A stretch of DNA of 64,000 bases, taken from the NCBI GenBank assembly GCA_963920635.1, contig OY987305.1, forward strand, positions 19,678,876 through 19,742,875, given 5' to 3'. The DNA comes from Pseudeuparius sepicola. Taxonomy: Eukaryota; Arthropoda; Insecta; Coleoptera; Anthribidae. The position numbers and the translations under genes were made by a program. Shown here piece after piece: positions 41,348-51,379 of this stretch; within the stretch, counting starts at the first letter, position 1; the number at the start of each line of letters is the position of its first letter. Below the pieces are notes generated by a model. That model had not been told where the DNA came from. It did no database searches and saw only the letters and a list, made by a program, of their open reading frames with translations.

Positions 41348-41387
41348 ATATAAGTGATATAAGTTGTTTTATATGCTCTGTTATTAG

Positions 41388-42353
41388 TATCACAAAATAT
41401 ATAGGTTAGGTTATTAGCGATATTGCTAAGGACAGTAGCTTTCTTCCAAGGTTAGTAGTTAGTTAGTACTAACCTTGGGTTTCTTCAGCGAGAGCAGAGA
41501 ACAAGGACCATAGTAGTACCTTTATATATGACAAGGACACAGCTTATTTAATGATGGGACAAGGATGTTCTCTGGCGAGAGAAACAACTTCTTTATCCAA
41601 AATACACAAAAACACACCACTGGAACTACTATGTGAACCAAGAAACTTATGAGAGGCGGCTGTGAACTGACTAACGGCCATACAACAAGCCTCTTTAAAG
41701 GGATAAAAAATCGATGTCAGTCAAAAATATAGGAGAAAAAATATTTGCCCACTCCAGAATTTTTAAAAAACTTGTATATTGATCTGAGCGAGACTGTGTG
41801 GCGTTATGCGTGGTCAAGTCATTAACAAGAGGCCAGTCGGCCAGTGGCGTAACGTAGTGTAAAGGGCGGGGGGGGGGGGGGGGGGCAAGACGTTCTAGGG
41901 TTTGAATCGTAAAATCTCTTTTCTCTTATTAAACCTAGTCAGAACTGTCATAAGTCAGAGTGAAAAGGATAAAAATTAGGTAAATTGTGAAAACTCCTTA
42001 ATTATCTATGTAGGTAGGTTATGGGCTTGTTAAGGGAAATTGAGGTAACATAATACAATTTGTTTCTTTGTTTGTGACATAGGATTTTTTTGGCACGTAA
42101 GAGCGAACTTTGAGATCTCATTTTCGGATCAGGCGAAAGCGTTTATGGGAAATTCTAAGAGGCAATTAAAAAAATTGTTAACAAATCCTTTATTTTTTAT
42201 TTTTTGTAAGATTATCCATTTGAAACAATATTAGTTTGTACTTCACACGCACTATAATATAATATGTATATGTTACAGACCGTGTATGTAAAACAGGCCG
42301 TATACAAAAGGACTAGTCTATATGTAAACGGACTGAAGATATTAGTCCATATA
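41388..42353. other. Spacer with an 18-G run
   Basis: No gene is seen. CAGTGGCGTAACGTAGTG (41841 onward), a hAT-like terminus, is followed by an unbroken run of 18 G (41868-41885). 'ggttagtagttagttagtactaacc' forms a small palindrome near 41448-41473. Confidence 0.45.
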
Positions 42354-42756
42354 CAGTGTGTCCACGGATAGAGTTCACGTAGGGTGTAAATGACAAAAAA
42401 ATTTCGAGTTGAAATTTGAGCTTCTGGGGATCAGCCCTGCTTGGTTTTAAACTAATTTGTGACATAATTTTACTTTCTAAAAATCACGTATGCCTTGGGA
42501 ATTTTGAAAAAAACTAATTTTCCACATCAGTAAAGTGCCCTTTCTGTAGGTTTTACGACAAAATGTTATTAAGGAAACTTCTTCAGAATGAAGAACTGAG
42601 TAGGTTTGCGAAATTTTGAAAGTCTAGGCCTACTTTGATTTCTTGGTATTTTTTCCCACTTTTCTTCAGAAAAGTGCACTTTGGGTAGCTTTCACATTAA
42701 AATGTTATTAAGAAAACTTGTTCACAATTAAAAACTGGATAGGTGTGAAAAAATTT
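42354..42756. mobile_element. Truncated copy of the CAGTGTGTCCACGG palindromic family
   Basis: Matches 38739-39140 almost base for base, with TA before CAGTGTGTCC, and stops abruptly at 42756, where LINE-like sequence begins. Confidence 0.85.
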
Positions 42757-43160
42757 AGCATCTCCTTTAAATGATTATATTAAGGAACTCTCCTTAAAGA
42801 CCTACACAAAGACGGAGACTCATCCAAATGCTCTTCTCCGAGCTGCTACAAATTATGACCCAAATCCCCCCCATCTGCCACACAAAAGACCCCGACACAC
42901 TCTCATCTGAGGTATATTCTAGTCCTTTTTCTTAAAAGGCAACAAACTGCCACTCGTCTGGCGAAAATCCACTCGTAGCTTTAAACACAACCGCCATAGC
43001 TTCTTCTAGTAGCCACACAAACATCCCTACAGCCACATCTCCTACAAAATAGGGCTGGAATCCATCCACTATACCCTGAAATAGGCGAGGTTTTTAGTGG
43101 GTATGCCCCGTTTCGGGGAGACTCCCACACTACCAGGCGGAACCACAAAATATATAGGTT
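42757..43160 (+). pseudogene. 3' end of a LINE-type retrotransposon
   Basis: The plus frame reads ASPLNDYIKELSLKTYTKT and HPNALLRAATNYDPN then HKRPRHTLI and a stop, resembling the C-terminal end of jockey/CR1-like reverse transcriptase ORFs. A 3' UTR hairpin, GCCCCGTTTCGGGG, lies at about 43106-43119. The ORF is 5'-truncated at the junction with the previous element. Confidence 0.45.
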
Positions 43161-43224
43161 AGGCGGAACGCCCGCTTGGTGCCTATAAAAGGTTTTCCTC
43201 TCCTATCGCAAAAAGACAAAAAAG

Positions 43225-43330
43225 GGGGGTCAAGGTCAAATTGTATTTGTGTACTTTCGAAAAATTATCTACACAAATTAATATAATAAAAAATCTTTTA
43301 ACGTTGAGTACACAAATACAATTTGACCCC
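43225..43330. repeat. Short inverted repeat before the tandem duplication
   Basis: GTCAAATTGTATTTGTGTAC pairs with GTACACAAATACAATTTGAC (43313-43326 and flanks), separated by ~55 bp. Confidence 0.7.
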
Positions 43331-44943
43331 TCTTGTGAAAATTTCCCAATATGTCACTTTATTAAATTATATTTTAGGTAACACTATTTTATACGATAAA
43401 ACTTATTAATAGAAATTTTAAATGTATTAATAAAAATAAAATGATTGTATGGAAGCACCAATAAATTTTTTTAAACATAATTTTGCTGTCTTTCTACAAA
43501 ATCCCTTGTACCTATGTAGGCACTTATATTAGCGGATATATTATTGCTATATTTCAAAACTTACACACCTTTCGTTTCTAATGTAATATTGTTTCTTCAA
43601 GTTTTATGTTTTTCTAAATACATTCCCTTTAATTTTTATGTTATAGACCTGAACCATCTATTTCAATTTTATTGAAATACGGGCCTGACTTCTCCTCCAA
43701 AGTAATGGCGGCCACTGGCTGAGCGACAACAATGACCGCACCCCGAGTTTGTATTCACTTACTTGGTTGTTCTCTGACATAGTTTTATAGGTAACATCCT
43801 CAGACTGATGAATAAAGGGGACGAATTTGTTTACAAATTTAAGTGAATTGTTGACAGGCAGTTATTTATTACTATCCCCATGTTTACAAATATTGGTCCT
43901 TTACTGACCTGCCCCAAACATGTTGTCACGTTTAAGAGTAACAATAACTAGGAATATCATAAATAAAACCGGCAATTTCTTTAGTAGATGCATTGAACGT
44001 AAAATTGCCCCCACTTATAAAATTCAGGCGGAACAGTAAAATAAAACAACCTTTTCGTGTTCAAGAAAGATTATGTAGGTGTTTTATTATTGACAAAATG
44101 GTTATAGTAGAGAACACCCATTACTCTTCGCACTAATCTCTTGTGAAAATTTCCCAATATGTCACTTTATTAAATTATATTTTAGGTAACACTATTTTAT
44201 ACGATAAAATTTATTAATAGAAATTTTAAATGTATTAATAAAAATAAAATGATTGTACGGAAGCACCAATAAATTTTTTTAAACATAATTTTGCTGTCTT
44301 TCTACAAAATCCCTTGTACCTATGTAGGCACTTATATTAGCGGATATATTATTGCTATATTTCAAAACTTACACACCTTTCGTTTCTAATGTAATATTGT
44401 TTCTTCAAGTTTTATGTTTTTCTAAATACATTCCCTTTAATTTTTATGTTATAGACCTGAACCATCTATTTCAATTTTATTGAAATACGGGCCTGACTTC
44501 TCCTCCAAAGTAATGGCGGCCACTGGCTGAGCGACAACAATGACCGCACCCCGAGTTTGTATTCACTTACTTGGTTGTTCTCTGACATAGTTTTATAGGT
44601 AACATCCTCAGACTGATGAATAAAGGGGACGAATTTGTTTACAAATTTAAGTGAATTGTTGACAGGCAGTTATTTATTACTATCCCCATGTTTACAAATA
44701 TTGGTCCTTTACTGACCTGCCCCAAACATGTTGTCACGTTTAAGAGTAACAATAACTAGGAATATCATAAATAAAACCGGCAATTTCTTTAGTAGCATTG
44801 AACGTAAAATTGCCCCCACTTATAAAATTCAGGCGGAACAGTAAAATAAAACAACCTTTTCGTGTTCAAGAAAGATTATGTAGGTGTTTTATTATTGACA
44901 AAATGGTTATAGTAGAGAACACCCATTACTCTTCGCACTAATC
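43331..44943 (+). repeat. Tandem duplication, 808 + 805 bp
   Basis: 43331-44138 and 44139-44943 both run from TCTTGTGAAAATTTCCCAA to CTCTTCGCACTAATC. I see only a few differences (T/C near 43411/44209, T/C near 43449/44259, and a 3-bp gap at GTAGATGCATTG/GTAGCATTG). No ORF of note is inside; a piece of the unit (cctttattcatcagtctgagg) recurs inverted at 45257-45285. Confidence 0.92.
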
Positions 44944-46540
44944 GGCAACGTTGCGGCCGTTTGACAGGGACCAAAGTTAGCGCATGCTCAAATTGTTTGT
45001 TTTCCATTTTGTTTGTTTTGGTGTGTGCTTCGGTATTTGCTTAGTTTTACCAGAGAACAAACGCTAAAATCGAGTTTTTCGTGTGATTCCAAGTTTCAAA
45101 TATAAAAAAAGTGCATAAAGTGCAAGTGCCTTTCCTCTAAAGTGAAAAAAGAGAATATTTCGTTCCATGGGTAGTATTTGTAAATACATTTATCTCTTTC
45201 ATAGAGTGAGAAGGTTCAGCTTACTGTTTACATCTGTATAAAGATGCTATAATGCGGTGTCCCCTTTATTCATTAGTCTGAGGTAACATCTATACGCCAT
45301 TGAATATAAGAAATACCCTATAAGCTCAATGCTAAACTAGTCTATGGGCAATGCCAACAATAAACACAACAAAGAACAACGCAGTGTCTAGCACCGTTCC
45401 CATGGTGACGATGGCCCATATATTAGTTCGCGTAGTCCCGTCGGGGCGTTGGCATCTTAAATTCAGTCGCGTATTGAATTATATAGTATAGCGTATTCCC
45501 TCAGCTGTGGTATAGCTGCATTGTAAGAGAAGCTACGTTCAAAGAGAGACATGCTATGTTGATTAATTATAACAATGTTACGATCTCTGACAGCCCTGTG
45601 GTGAATATCACCAATCAGTGGCGTAGCCAGAAAATTTGTCTGGGGGGGGCACCGACTAAAAATACAAAATAAAAATACAAAAATTTAATGTTTATATTAC
45701 TTACGGCTTGTCTATTAGCGTTGACTGACGTATTAATAAAGACTGCTCACGGTTGTCATGTCTGACACATTTTTGGCTCACCATGCGCTTTCCGGACACA
45801 AAATACAATACAAAATACATTGTTAGCTATCAGCGCCGTCTGTTTTCCAGGACATGAAGCCATAGCCGTGCGAGAAGTCTTATTAATACGTCAGTCAACG
45901 ATATAAACATTTTTTTTATTTTAATTCTGCATACATGACAAAATACTTTCCAGAATTACCTATAGCTTCTTCAGCTAGTTAAACAGATCACCCCATAAGT
46001 CCAGAGTAGTGTATACATAGTATATATACGTTCTATATTATAATTACCCAATCTTTTTTTCCGGAAACACAAATCAAGTTTATCTGTTTTAATATATTTT
46101 TAAAGTAAACTTAGCAATACTGTTATACTGATTTAAGTTTACATTAATACACACAACAGAATGATTTTTATCCTATTCTAGTACAACTTGTTGATATAAA
46201 GCAAACCCAAATTAATATACCCTCAGATTCTTATAAATCAGTTGTAGTACAATTTTTTTTCAGAAACAGATATACAGTTTATCTGCTTTAATGTATATTT
46301 TTTAAGTAAATTTACGACTACTGTTGTACTGATTTAGATGTACTTGTTGACTGATTTAAAAATAGAAAATAAGTTGTACTGATTCTGAATATCATGTTAG
46401 AATAATGGTTTATGCTGAAACAGTACAACCGTTTTCCTGTCTCATATAGAGTACAACTTTTAACTCAAAGTAATACAATTTTTATCTTAAATCAGTACAA
46501 TTTTTTTCTCAGTGAATGTAGCGAAAATGTTATATTAATT
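44944..46540. other. Spacer, no gene recognised
   Basis: A CAGTGGCGTAGCCAG terminus followed by GGGGGGG lies at 45616-45650 (hAT-like relic). 'gtacaactt' and 'cagtacaa' words recur between 46170 and 46510. Confidence 0.4.
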
Positions 46541-46862
46541 ACATTAACTACATTAGCTACATTAACAACGTAATTAATTCGAAATGTAGTTAACTCCGTG
46601 TAGTTAATGTAATAAATGATTTGATTGGTTGATTCAAGGTCATTTTTGTAGATAATCGATGAATATGTAAATTTTTAATAAATGAACAGTGAACAATGTA
46701 AAATGTAAGCATGTAGGTACCTAAACGTAAAATCTTTTTAGTCTTATGCATTGTCAAAGTCATCATTCATCGACTCTCATCAATCATCACTAAAGGACGG
46801 AATATATGTATGCATTTAATTTCAATCGAAATATGCGCATATATATGCATCATTTTTGTTTA

Positions 46863-46948
46863 AAATATGCAATAATATGCATTTATTTGGCCAAATATGC
46901 AATAATATGCATTTATTTGGCCAAATATGCAATAATATGCATTTATTG
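46863..46948 (+). repeat. 30-bp tandem repeat, about 2.9 units
   Basis: AAATATGCAATAATATGCAT plus TTATTTGGCC repeats at 46863, 46893 and 46923 with no visible change; the last unit is incomplete. Confidence 0.9.
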
Positions 46949-47089
46949 TACATGTACAAATGCCATAAAAAAAACACCAAAACTGATTTTAGAGAAAAGG
47001 TTTATTTTAAGAAAAATTAAAGGAAAACAAATACAGAAAATACCTCGTAAAATACTATAAGTTTTCCAATATTTGCCTTCTGTTGGTAA

Positions 47090-47182
47090 AAATATGTTTA
47101 TATATATGGAAAAGCTTCTCTCAACATCTGCCGATGTAATAGGACAATATTTTAATTTGGGTAGTATAAGATATAAGGCCAA
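47090..47182 (-). pseudogene. hAT transposase C-terminal (dimerisation domain) fragment
   Basis: The minus strand reads LPKLKYCPITSADVERSFS; the P-x-T-S-A-x-V-E-R-x-F-S core is the signature of the hAT C-terminal dimerisation region. Similarity fades after ~30 residues and no upstream catalytic part is found. Confidence 0.75.
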
Positions 47183-47557
47183 GGTGCAACTTCGTTGGAT
47201 GATTTAATGTGATTTTTATTATGATTACCACGCCCAAAAGGCCTCCCACAGTTAATAATTTAATAATACTTAGGTATTTACCTAAACAATTTGAGAATAA
47301 AAGAATAAAACAAATTATTAAAAAATTGTATTTAGTCAAATAAGGCATTTTATATGTTTAAATTTTGCGTAGTTGACACGTAGTTAAAGTTATGTAGTTA
47401 ATGTAGTTAATTGTACAAAAACAAGACGTAGTCAATTACATTAACTAAGGTAATTAATTGCGTAATTAATGTGATATTAACGTTCCCAACCCTGATGATC
47501 TGTCAAGCTCTGTGTGTTTGAGACTCCGTTTTGCTTGTGTGCCGTTCATACCCGAAC

Positions 47558-47963
47558 CAGCGCATATAAAACAACCAGCAGTTTCACTCCCCTTGGCGGG
47601 AAAATTCTGCGCACCTGTTCGCGCAGCCGCCATGTGGGAATAGATTATGTCAAATTGATGCCAGTGTCAGGGCGATTGGGCAGTTCTTTTTTGGCTGTAT
47701 GAGAGATATTACAGTGCCGTGGAGTGTGCTTTTTTGTAAATTGTGCTTTGTGCTAGTATCTTTAAATAAAGAATCCCAGGAAGGAGTCAGAGCTGCTTGT
47801 GCTTACCACCCACTATATACTTTACTAATACTACTCTGTATTTCTGAATTGATTTTCCCGACTACACCTTTGACTTCTATTCCACTAATATGGCTCAAGG
47901 TCATTGAATTTGCCGATGATTTCTCAAGAGTAAGATATACTGCTGGTTGTTTTATATGCTCTG
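47558..47963 (+). mobile_element. 406-bp element with 25-bp inverted ends and 7-bp target duplication (copy 2)
   Basis: The ends are CAGCGCATATAAAACAACC and GGTTGTTTTATATGCTCTG (one mismatch over 25 bp). CCCGAAC flanks both sides (47551-47557 and 47964-47970). Copy B of the surrounding duplication has CCCGAAC once (near 48759-48765), proving the insertion. The internal ORF at 47699-47929 starts MRDITVPWSV and ends DDFSR at a GTAAGA donor. Confidence 0.92.
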
Positions 47964-48323
47964 CCCGAACGCTATATAGGATCCAGTTATTATTTTTGTT
48001 TTATGTCTATGAACTAACCTTAAGTTTACGATGCAAATGCTATAATTTGCAAATAGAAATGGAAAAAATGGTTGATAGTGAGGTTATGGTAAGTTATATT
48101 CTCAGAAAAATATTCTGAGGTGATATGACTCCGCAAGAGAATCAAGCGAAGTCCATAAAACATTAAACTGACAATCAATGATTCTACTGCGCAACTCGGA
48201 GCGTCACGTATATAATAAACGGCTGGTGCTCGAGGGGGGAGGGGGGAGGAAAAAAGAGCAACTCTGGAGCATCAAGCTCAAGCATACCCTAAAGAATGAA
48301 ATGGAAGTGGAGTACTCCTGAGT

Positions 48324-48633
48324 CAAGGTTAGTAGAGAGTAGGTTGAACGGTAACTTTTTCGGTTCATGCGATGACGTCACATATGGATATCGTGCGCAT
48401 ATAATATTAGCTTGTACGTGCCTTGTACGCCACAGACGTTTAAACAAACAAGGCAAACAAGCTAAAATCGAGGTTATTTACATGAGCTGAAACCAGAGAA
48501 TGCTAAACCATCTGAATGCATGTAAACTCAAAGCAAATATCAATTTTATCCACATGTGAATTCACAGCCTTCCCCCTTCCCGCTCGCCTCACCCGAGTTA
48601 CCGTTCAACCTGCTCTCTACTCTACTAACCTTG
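48324..48633. mobile_element. 310-bp element with 9-bp target duplication (MULE-like)
   Basis: CAAGGTTAGTAGAG...GGTTGAACGGTAAC at the left matches the complement of the right end GTTACCGTTCAACC...CTACTAACCTTG. CTCCTGAGT/CTCCTAAGT (48315-48323 and 48634-48642) is a 9-bp duplication with one change. Copy B has the empty site (CTCCTGAGTAGCTC). A 9-bp duplication fits Mutator-like elements. It has no transposase. Confidence 0.85.
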
Positions 48634-48708
48634 CTCCTAAGTAGCTCTGGAGTGCTCTAACTGTAATACCCGAAACCGACTAAATCTGAGGGGCTTTCGG
48701 GTATGATG

Positions 48709-49105
48709 TGTCAAGCTCTGTGTGTTTGAGACTCCGTTTTGCTTAAGTGCCGTTCATACCCGAACGCTCTATAGGATCCAGTTATTATTTTTGTTTTATA
48801 TCTATGAACTAACCTTCAATTTACGATGCAAATGCTATAATTGCAAATAGAAATGGAAAAAAGGGTTGATAGTGAGTTATGGTAAGTTATATTTTTCGTT
48901 AATTAGCATTGACTCTGCAAGAGAATCAAGCGCAGGTCCATAAATAATCAAACTGACAATCAATGATTCTACTGCGCAACTCGAAGCGTCACGTACCTAA
49001 TAAATGGCTGGTGCATCAAGCTCAAGCATACCCGAAAGGATGAAATGGACGTGGAGTACTCCTGAGTAGCTCTGGAGTGCTCTAAGTGTAATACCCGAAA
49101 GCGAC
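48709..49105 (+). repeat. Tandem duplication copy B (empty-site reference)
   Basis: About 400 bp matching copy A without its two insertions, roughly 90% identical by eye. It serves as an internal control for the insertion boundaries in copy A. Confidence 0.85.
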
Positions 49106-49137
49106 TCTTGATATCAAGTATCCAACAGTGACTTGAT

Positions 49138-49362
49138 GGCGTTGGAACAACTGGGTAAAAGTACCCAATAGAGGGCTGTTGTCAAATGTCATTTTGTGTT
49201 GCCACCACAAATTTCGCTTTTCCCCTAGATCGCACTCTAAATCCCCTAAAAAGTTCACGATATGGCGGCTATCCAGGCGAAATTTGTGGTGGCAACACAA
49301 AATGACATTTGACAACGGCTCTCTATTTCTATTGGGTACTTGTACCCAGTTGTTCCAGCGCC
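49138..49362. repeat. Foldback element, ~95-bp arms
   Basis: GGCGTTGGAACAACTGGG and its complement CCCAGTTGTTCCAGCGCC bound arms that include 'ttgtcaaatgtcattttgtgttgcc' in both orientations. Overlapping ORFs on the two strands reading SNVILCCHHKF are products of the palindrome, not genes. Confidence 0.85.
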
Positions 49363-49369
49363 CTCTGCC

Positions 49370-50237
49370 GAATGGCTAAAAATTGGTAGAGGGACTAGGG
49401 CTAGAGGACTCTAAGCTTTTATTTCAAGGCCAATTCAGAACAGTTCAAAGTTCCAAGGTTTTGTACTTTCCTGGGTTAACCATAAATACTTAATTAAAGG
49501 AGTTCCAATGGTGAAATAAATTTATTTGTTTTGACCAGAAAGATAACCGTGGTTAAAAGCTAAAAGTTCGTCTAAAATCGACCAACCTAAATACATAGGT
49601 ACGTTCGGAAACTGCACTTAGAGTTCCGAACTGACCAGAAGGGGCCGGCGAAAATTAAAAAATAGAAATCACAAGGCAATATCCATAATCCCCCTTATCA
49701 CAAATTATTGTTATGGTAATTATTTTCAATTTGCAACTAGGTACTCGGTGATTAACTGGATTTTAATATGAAAAGTGAAAATAACATACCATTTCTTGGA
49801 GTTTTACTATGCTCCAAATATTTAGATTACGTCATAGGTCATAGTTGTAGCTTTCTATAGATTCAAGCACGGTGTATGTGTTCCAAAATAATAACAGTGT
49901 GAATAAAGATGCAAGTGCAAACCAAGCTCTTGTAGATTTTGTGAGTTCAGTGTGAAAGTGTACTGATCGGTGTAAACAAAAGTGAATGGTTTCCACAGTT
50001 TCCAGTTTCCACATTCGTAGATTGTGGACGTGCCTTAAAATGGCGATGTCAACAATTCGTTGTAAGATTTTGTTTTACTAATTTAATAAGAAGGGTACAT
50101 GATAGGTACCAGACCTGAGGAATGGTGAAATGGCTGAACCCATAAACTAATAGAAGAAGAAGAACTAATTTTGTAGATATGAAAGGCTAAATACATTTGG
50201 AAAGTTTTTTAAGTTAAACGCCCCTTCTTAATGAAAA
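49370..50237. other. Region upstream of Abhd17, probable 5' UTR/promoter
   Basis: No transposon ends or ORFs are supported. The transcription start of the downstream gene presumably lies here, or in a 5' UTR exon, but I see no decisive motif. Confidence 0.4.
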
Positions 50238-50881
50238 ATGAACGGTTTAAGTTTAAGTGAATTATGTTGCTTATTTTGCTGTCCTCCTTGTCCTAGCAGA
50301 ATAGCTGCAAAGCTTGCATTTTTACCACCAGAACCAACGTATGAATTTGTGTCCGATGAAAATGGGAAATGTAGTTTTGCTCTGACGGAACGCGCTGAAT
50401 GGCAATTTTCAGAAAGAGAAAAAGAAAACGTCGAAGTTTTCTTCACAAGAACAAATCGAGGCAATAGAATAGCGTGTCTGTTTGTACGGTGTAGCAGTAC
50501 TGCCAGGTTTACAATATTGTTTTCTCATGGAAATGCAGTGGATCTTGGACAAATGAGTAGTTTTTATTTAGGATTAGGATCTCGCATAAACTGTAATATA
50601 TTTAGTTATGATTACTCGGGATATGGTGTTAGTGGTGGGAAACCCTCGGAGAAGAATCTATATGCTGATATTGATGCCGCTTGGCAAGCTTTAAGAACTA
50701 GATATGGCATTAGTCCGGAAAACATAATACTCTATGGCCAGAGTATCGGCACAGTTCCTACAGTTGATCTGGCTGCAAGATATGAAGTTGGGGCTGTGAT
50801 ATTACATTCTCCTCTTATGTCTGGAATGAGAGTTGCCTTCCCTAACACTAAGAGGACCTGGTTCTTTGATGCCTTTCCTAG
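50238..50881 (+). CDS. Abhd17: ABHD17-type alpha/beta hydrolase (depalmitoylase), first coding exon
   Basis: ABHD17 enzymes are membrane-anchored serine hydrolases that remove palmitate from proteins such as Ras. The exon encodes 214 codons plus two bases; family members are ~285-310 aa. It starts [20 protein letters not shown], the N-terminal Cys cluster that is itself palmitoylated for membrane attachment. [12 protein letters not shown] (95-106) is the oxyanion-hole region and YGQSIGT (166-172) the nucleophile elbow with Ser169. [15 protein letters not shown] and [14 protein letters not shown] are family hallmarks. The exon ends at CCTAG|GTAACT, where the human protein continues NIDKI. The catalytic Asp and His would be in the next exon(s), which I do not find before 64000. 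It is intact as far as visible. Confidence 0.93.
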
Positions 50882-50905
50882 GTAACTATTTCTTATTGTT
50901 TACAG

Positions 50906-50999
50906 ACGGGCCCACTAATGGTGGACCTCTATCTTAAATGTTGGAGGTTCACAAGTCGTGGACCTATAATTAATTTAGAGGTCCACCACTGGTACACCC
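50906..50999. repeat. Short foldback in the Abhd17 intron
   Basis: CAGACGGGCCCACTAATGGTGGACCTCT pairs with AGAGGTCCACCACTGGTACACCCG; the arms are ~28 bp, with a second GGAGGTTC..GTGGACC pair between them. Confidence 0.6.
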
Positions 51000-51379
51000 G
51001 TAACTACTTTCCTTAAAGATGGTTTTATAGACTGACATAACGTAAGGGTAATACAAACATAATGTAGTGCTAATGTAAAGAACAGATTTTTAATTTATAG
51101 ATACCTTATAGATTCCTTTTGATGCATATATGATATACTATCTACACGTGTGCTTTATGTTGTGGATATCAGCTGTTTTTACTTTTTTGCTAGTTATTTA
51201 GAACGAAACTTGTGTAGACGATAGATGTTTTGTTTATTTTGTTATTTCTTCAAGGTTGTTTTTTGTGTGATATGGTTCGATATGATTTCATTGGTTGGCC
51301 ATAAGAACATAACATTTCAAATTAAAAGTTTACGAATTTCTTATGGAAACGTTCTGCTATGGCATGCTACGTTAATATA

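Larger units (their letters stand above)
40924..41380. mobile_element. Possible older copy of the 7-bp-duplication element, hosting the inner copy
   Basis: TTATTAG occurs on both sides (40917-40923 and 41381-41387). The right end TTGTTTTATATGCTCTG is the same terminus as the inner element; the left end (CATTGCAAGAGCATATAAG) resembles it with ~5 extra bases. Without the inner insertion only ~45 bp remain, so this would be a mostly deleted element. Confidence 0.45.
46540..47494 (-). mobile_element. Decayed hAT transposon
   Basis: Read on the minus strand, the end at 47494 is CAGGGTTGGGAACGTTAATA, a typical hAT-like terminus with following 'acattaattacg' subterminal words. Similar 'acattaactacatta' words occur at 46540-46600. 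A transposase fragment lies between. I could not find the other terminus. Confidence 0.6.
47501..48680 (+). repeat. Tandem duplication copy A (with two insertions)
   Basis: Matches copy B (48709-49105) from TGTCAAGCTCTGTGTGTTTG to GTAATACCCGAAA, but carries the 406-bp element at 47558-47963 and the 310-bp element at 48324-48633. Near 48060 both copies have a GAAATGGAAAAAA...GTAAGTTAT stretch that could be an old short first exon with a donor; copy B's reading frame differs by a base, so coding is doubtful. Confidence 0.85.

Noticed and set aside
43800..43830. CTGATGA in the tandem duplication as a third hammerhead core
   Set aside because: The downstream core reads GAAT, not GAAA, and no stem II forms.
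49082..49379. ORFs SNVILCCHHKF on both strands
   Set aside because: Produced by the inverted arms of the foldback at 49138-49362.
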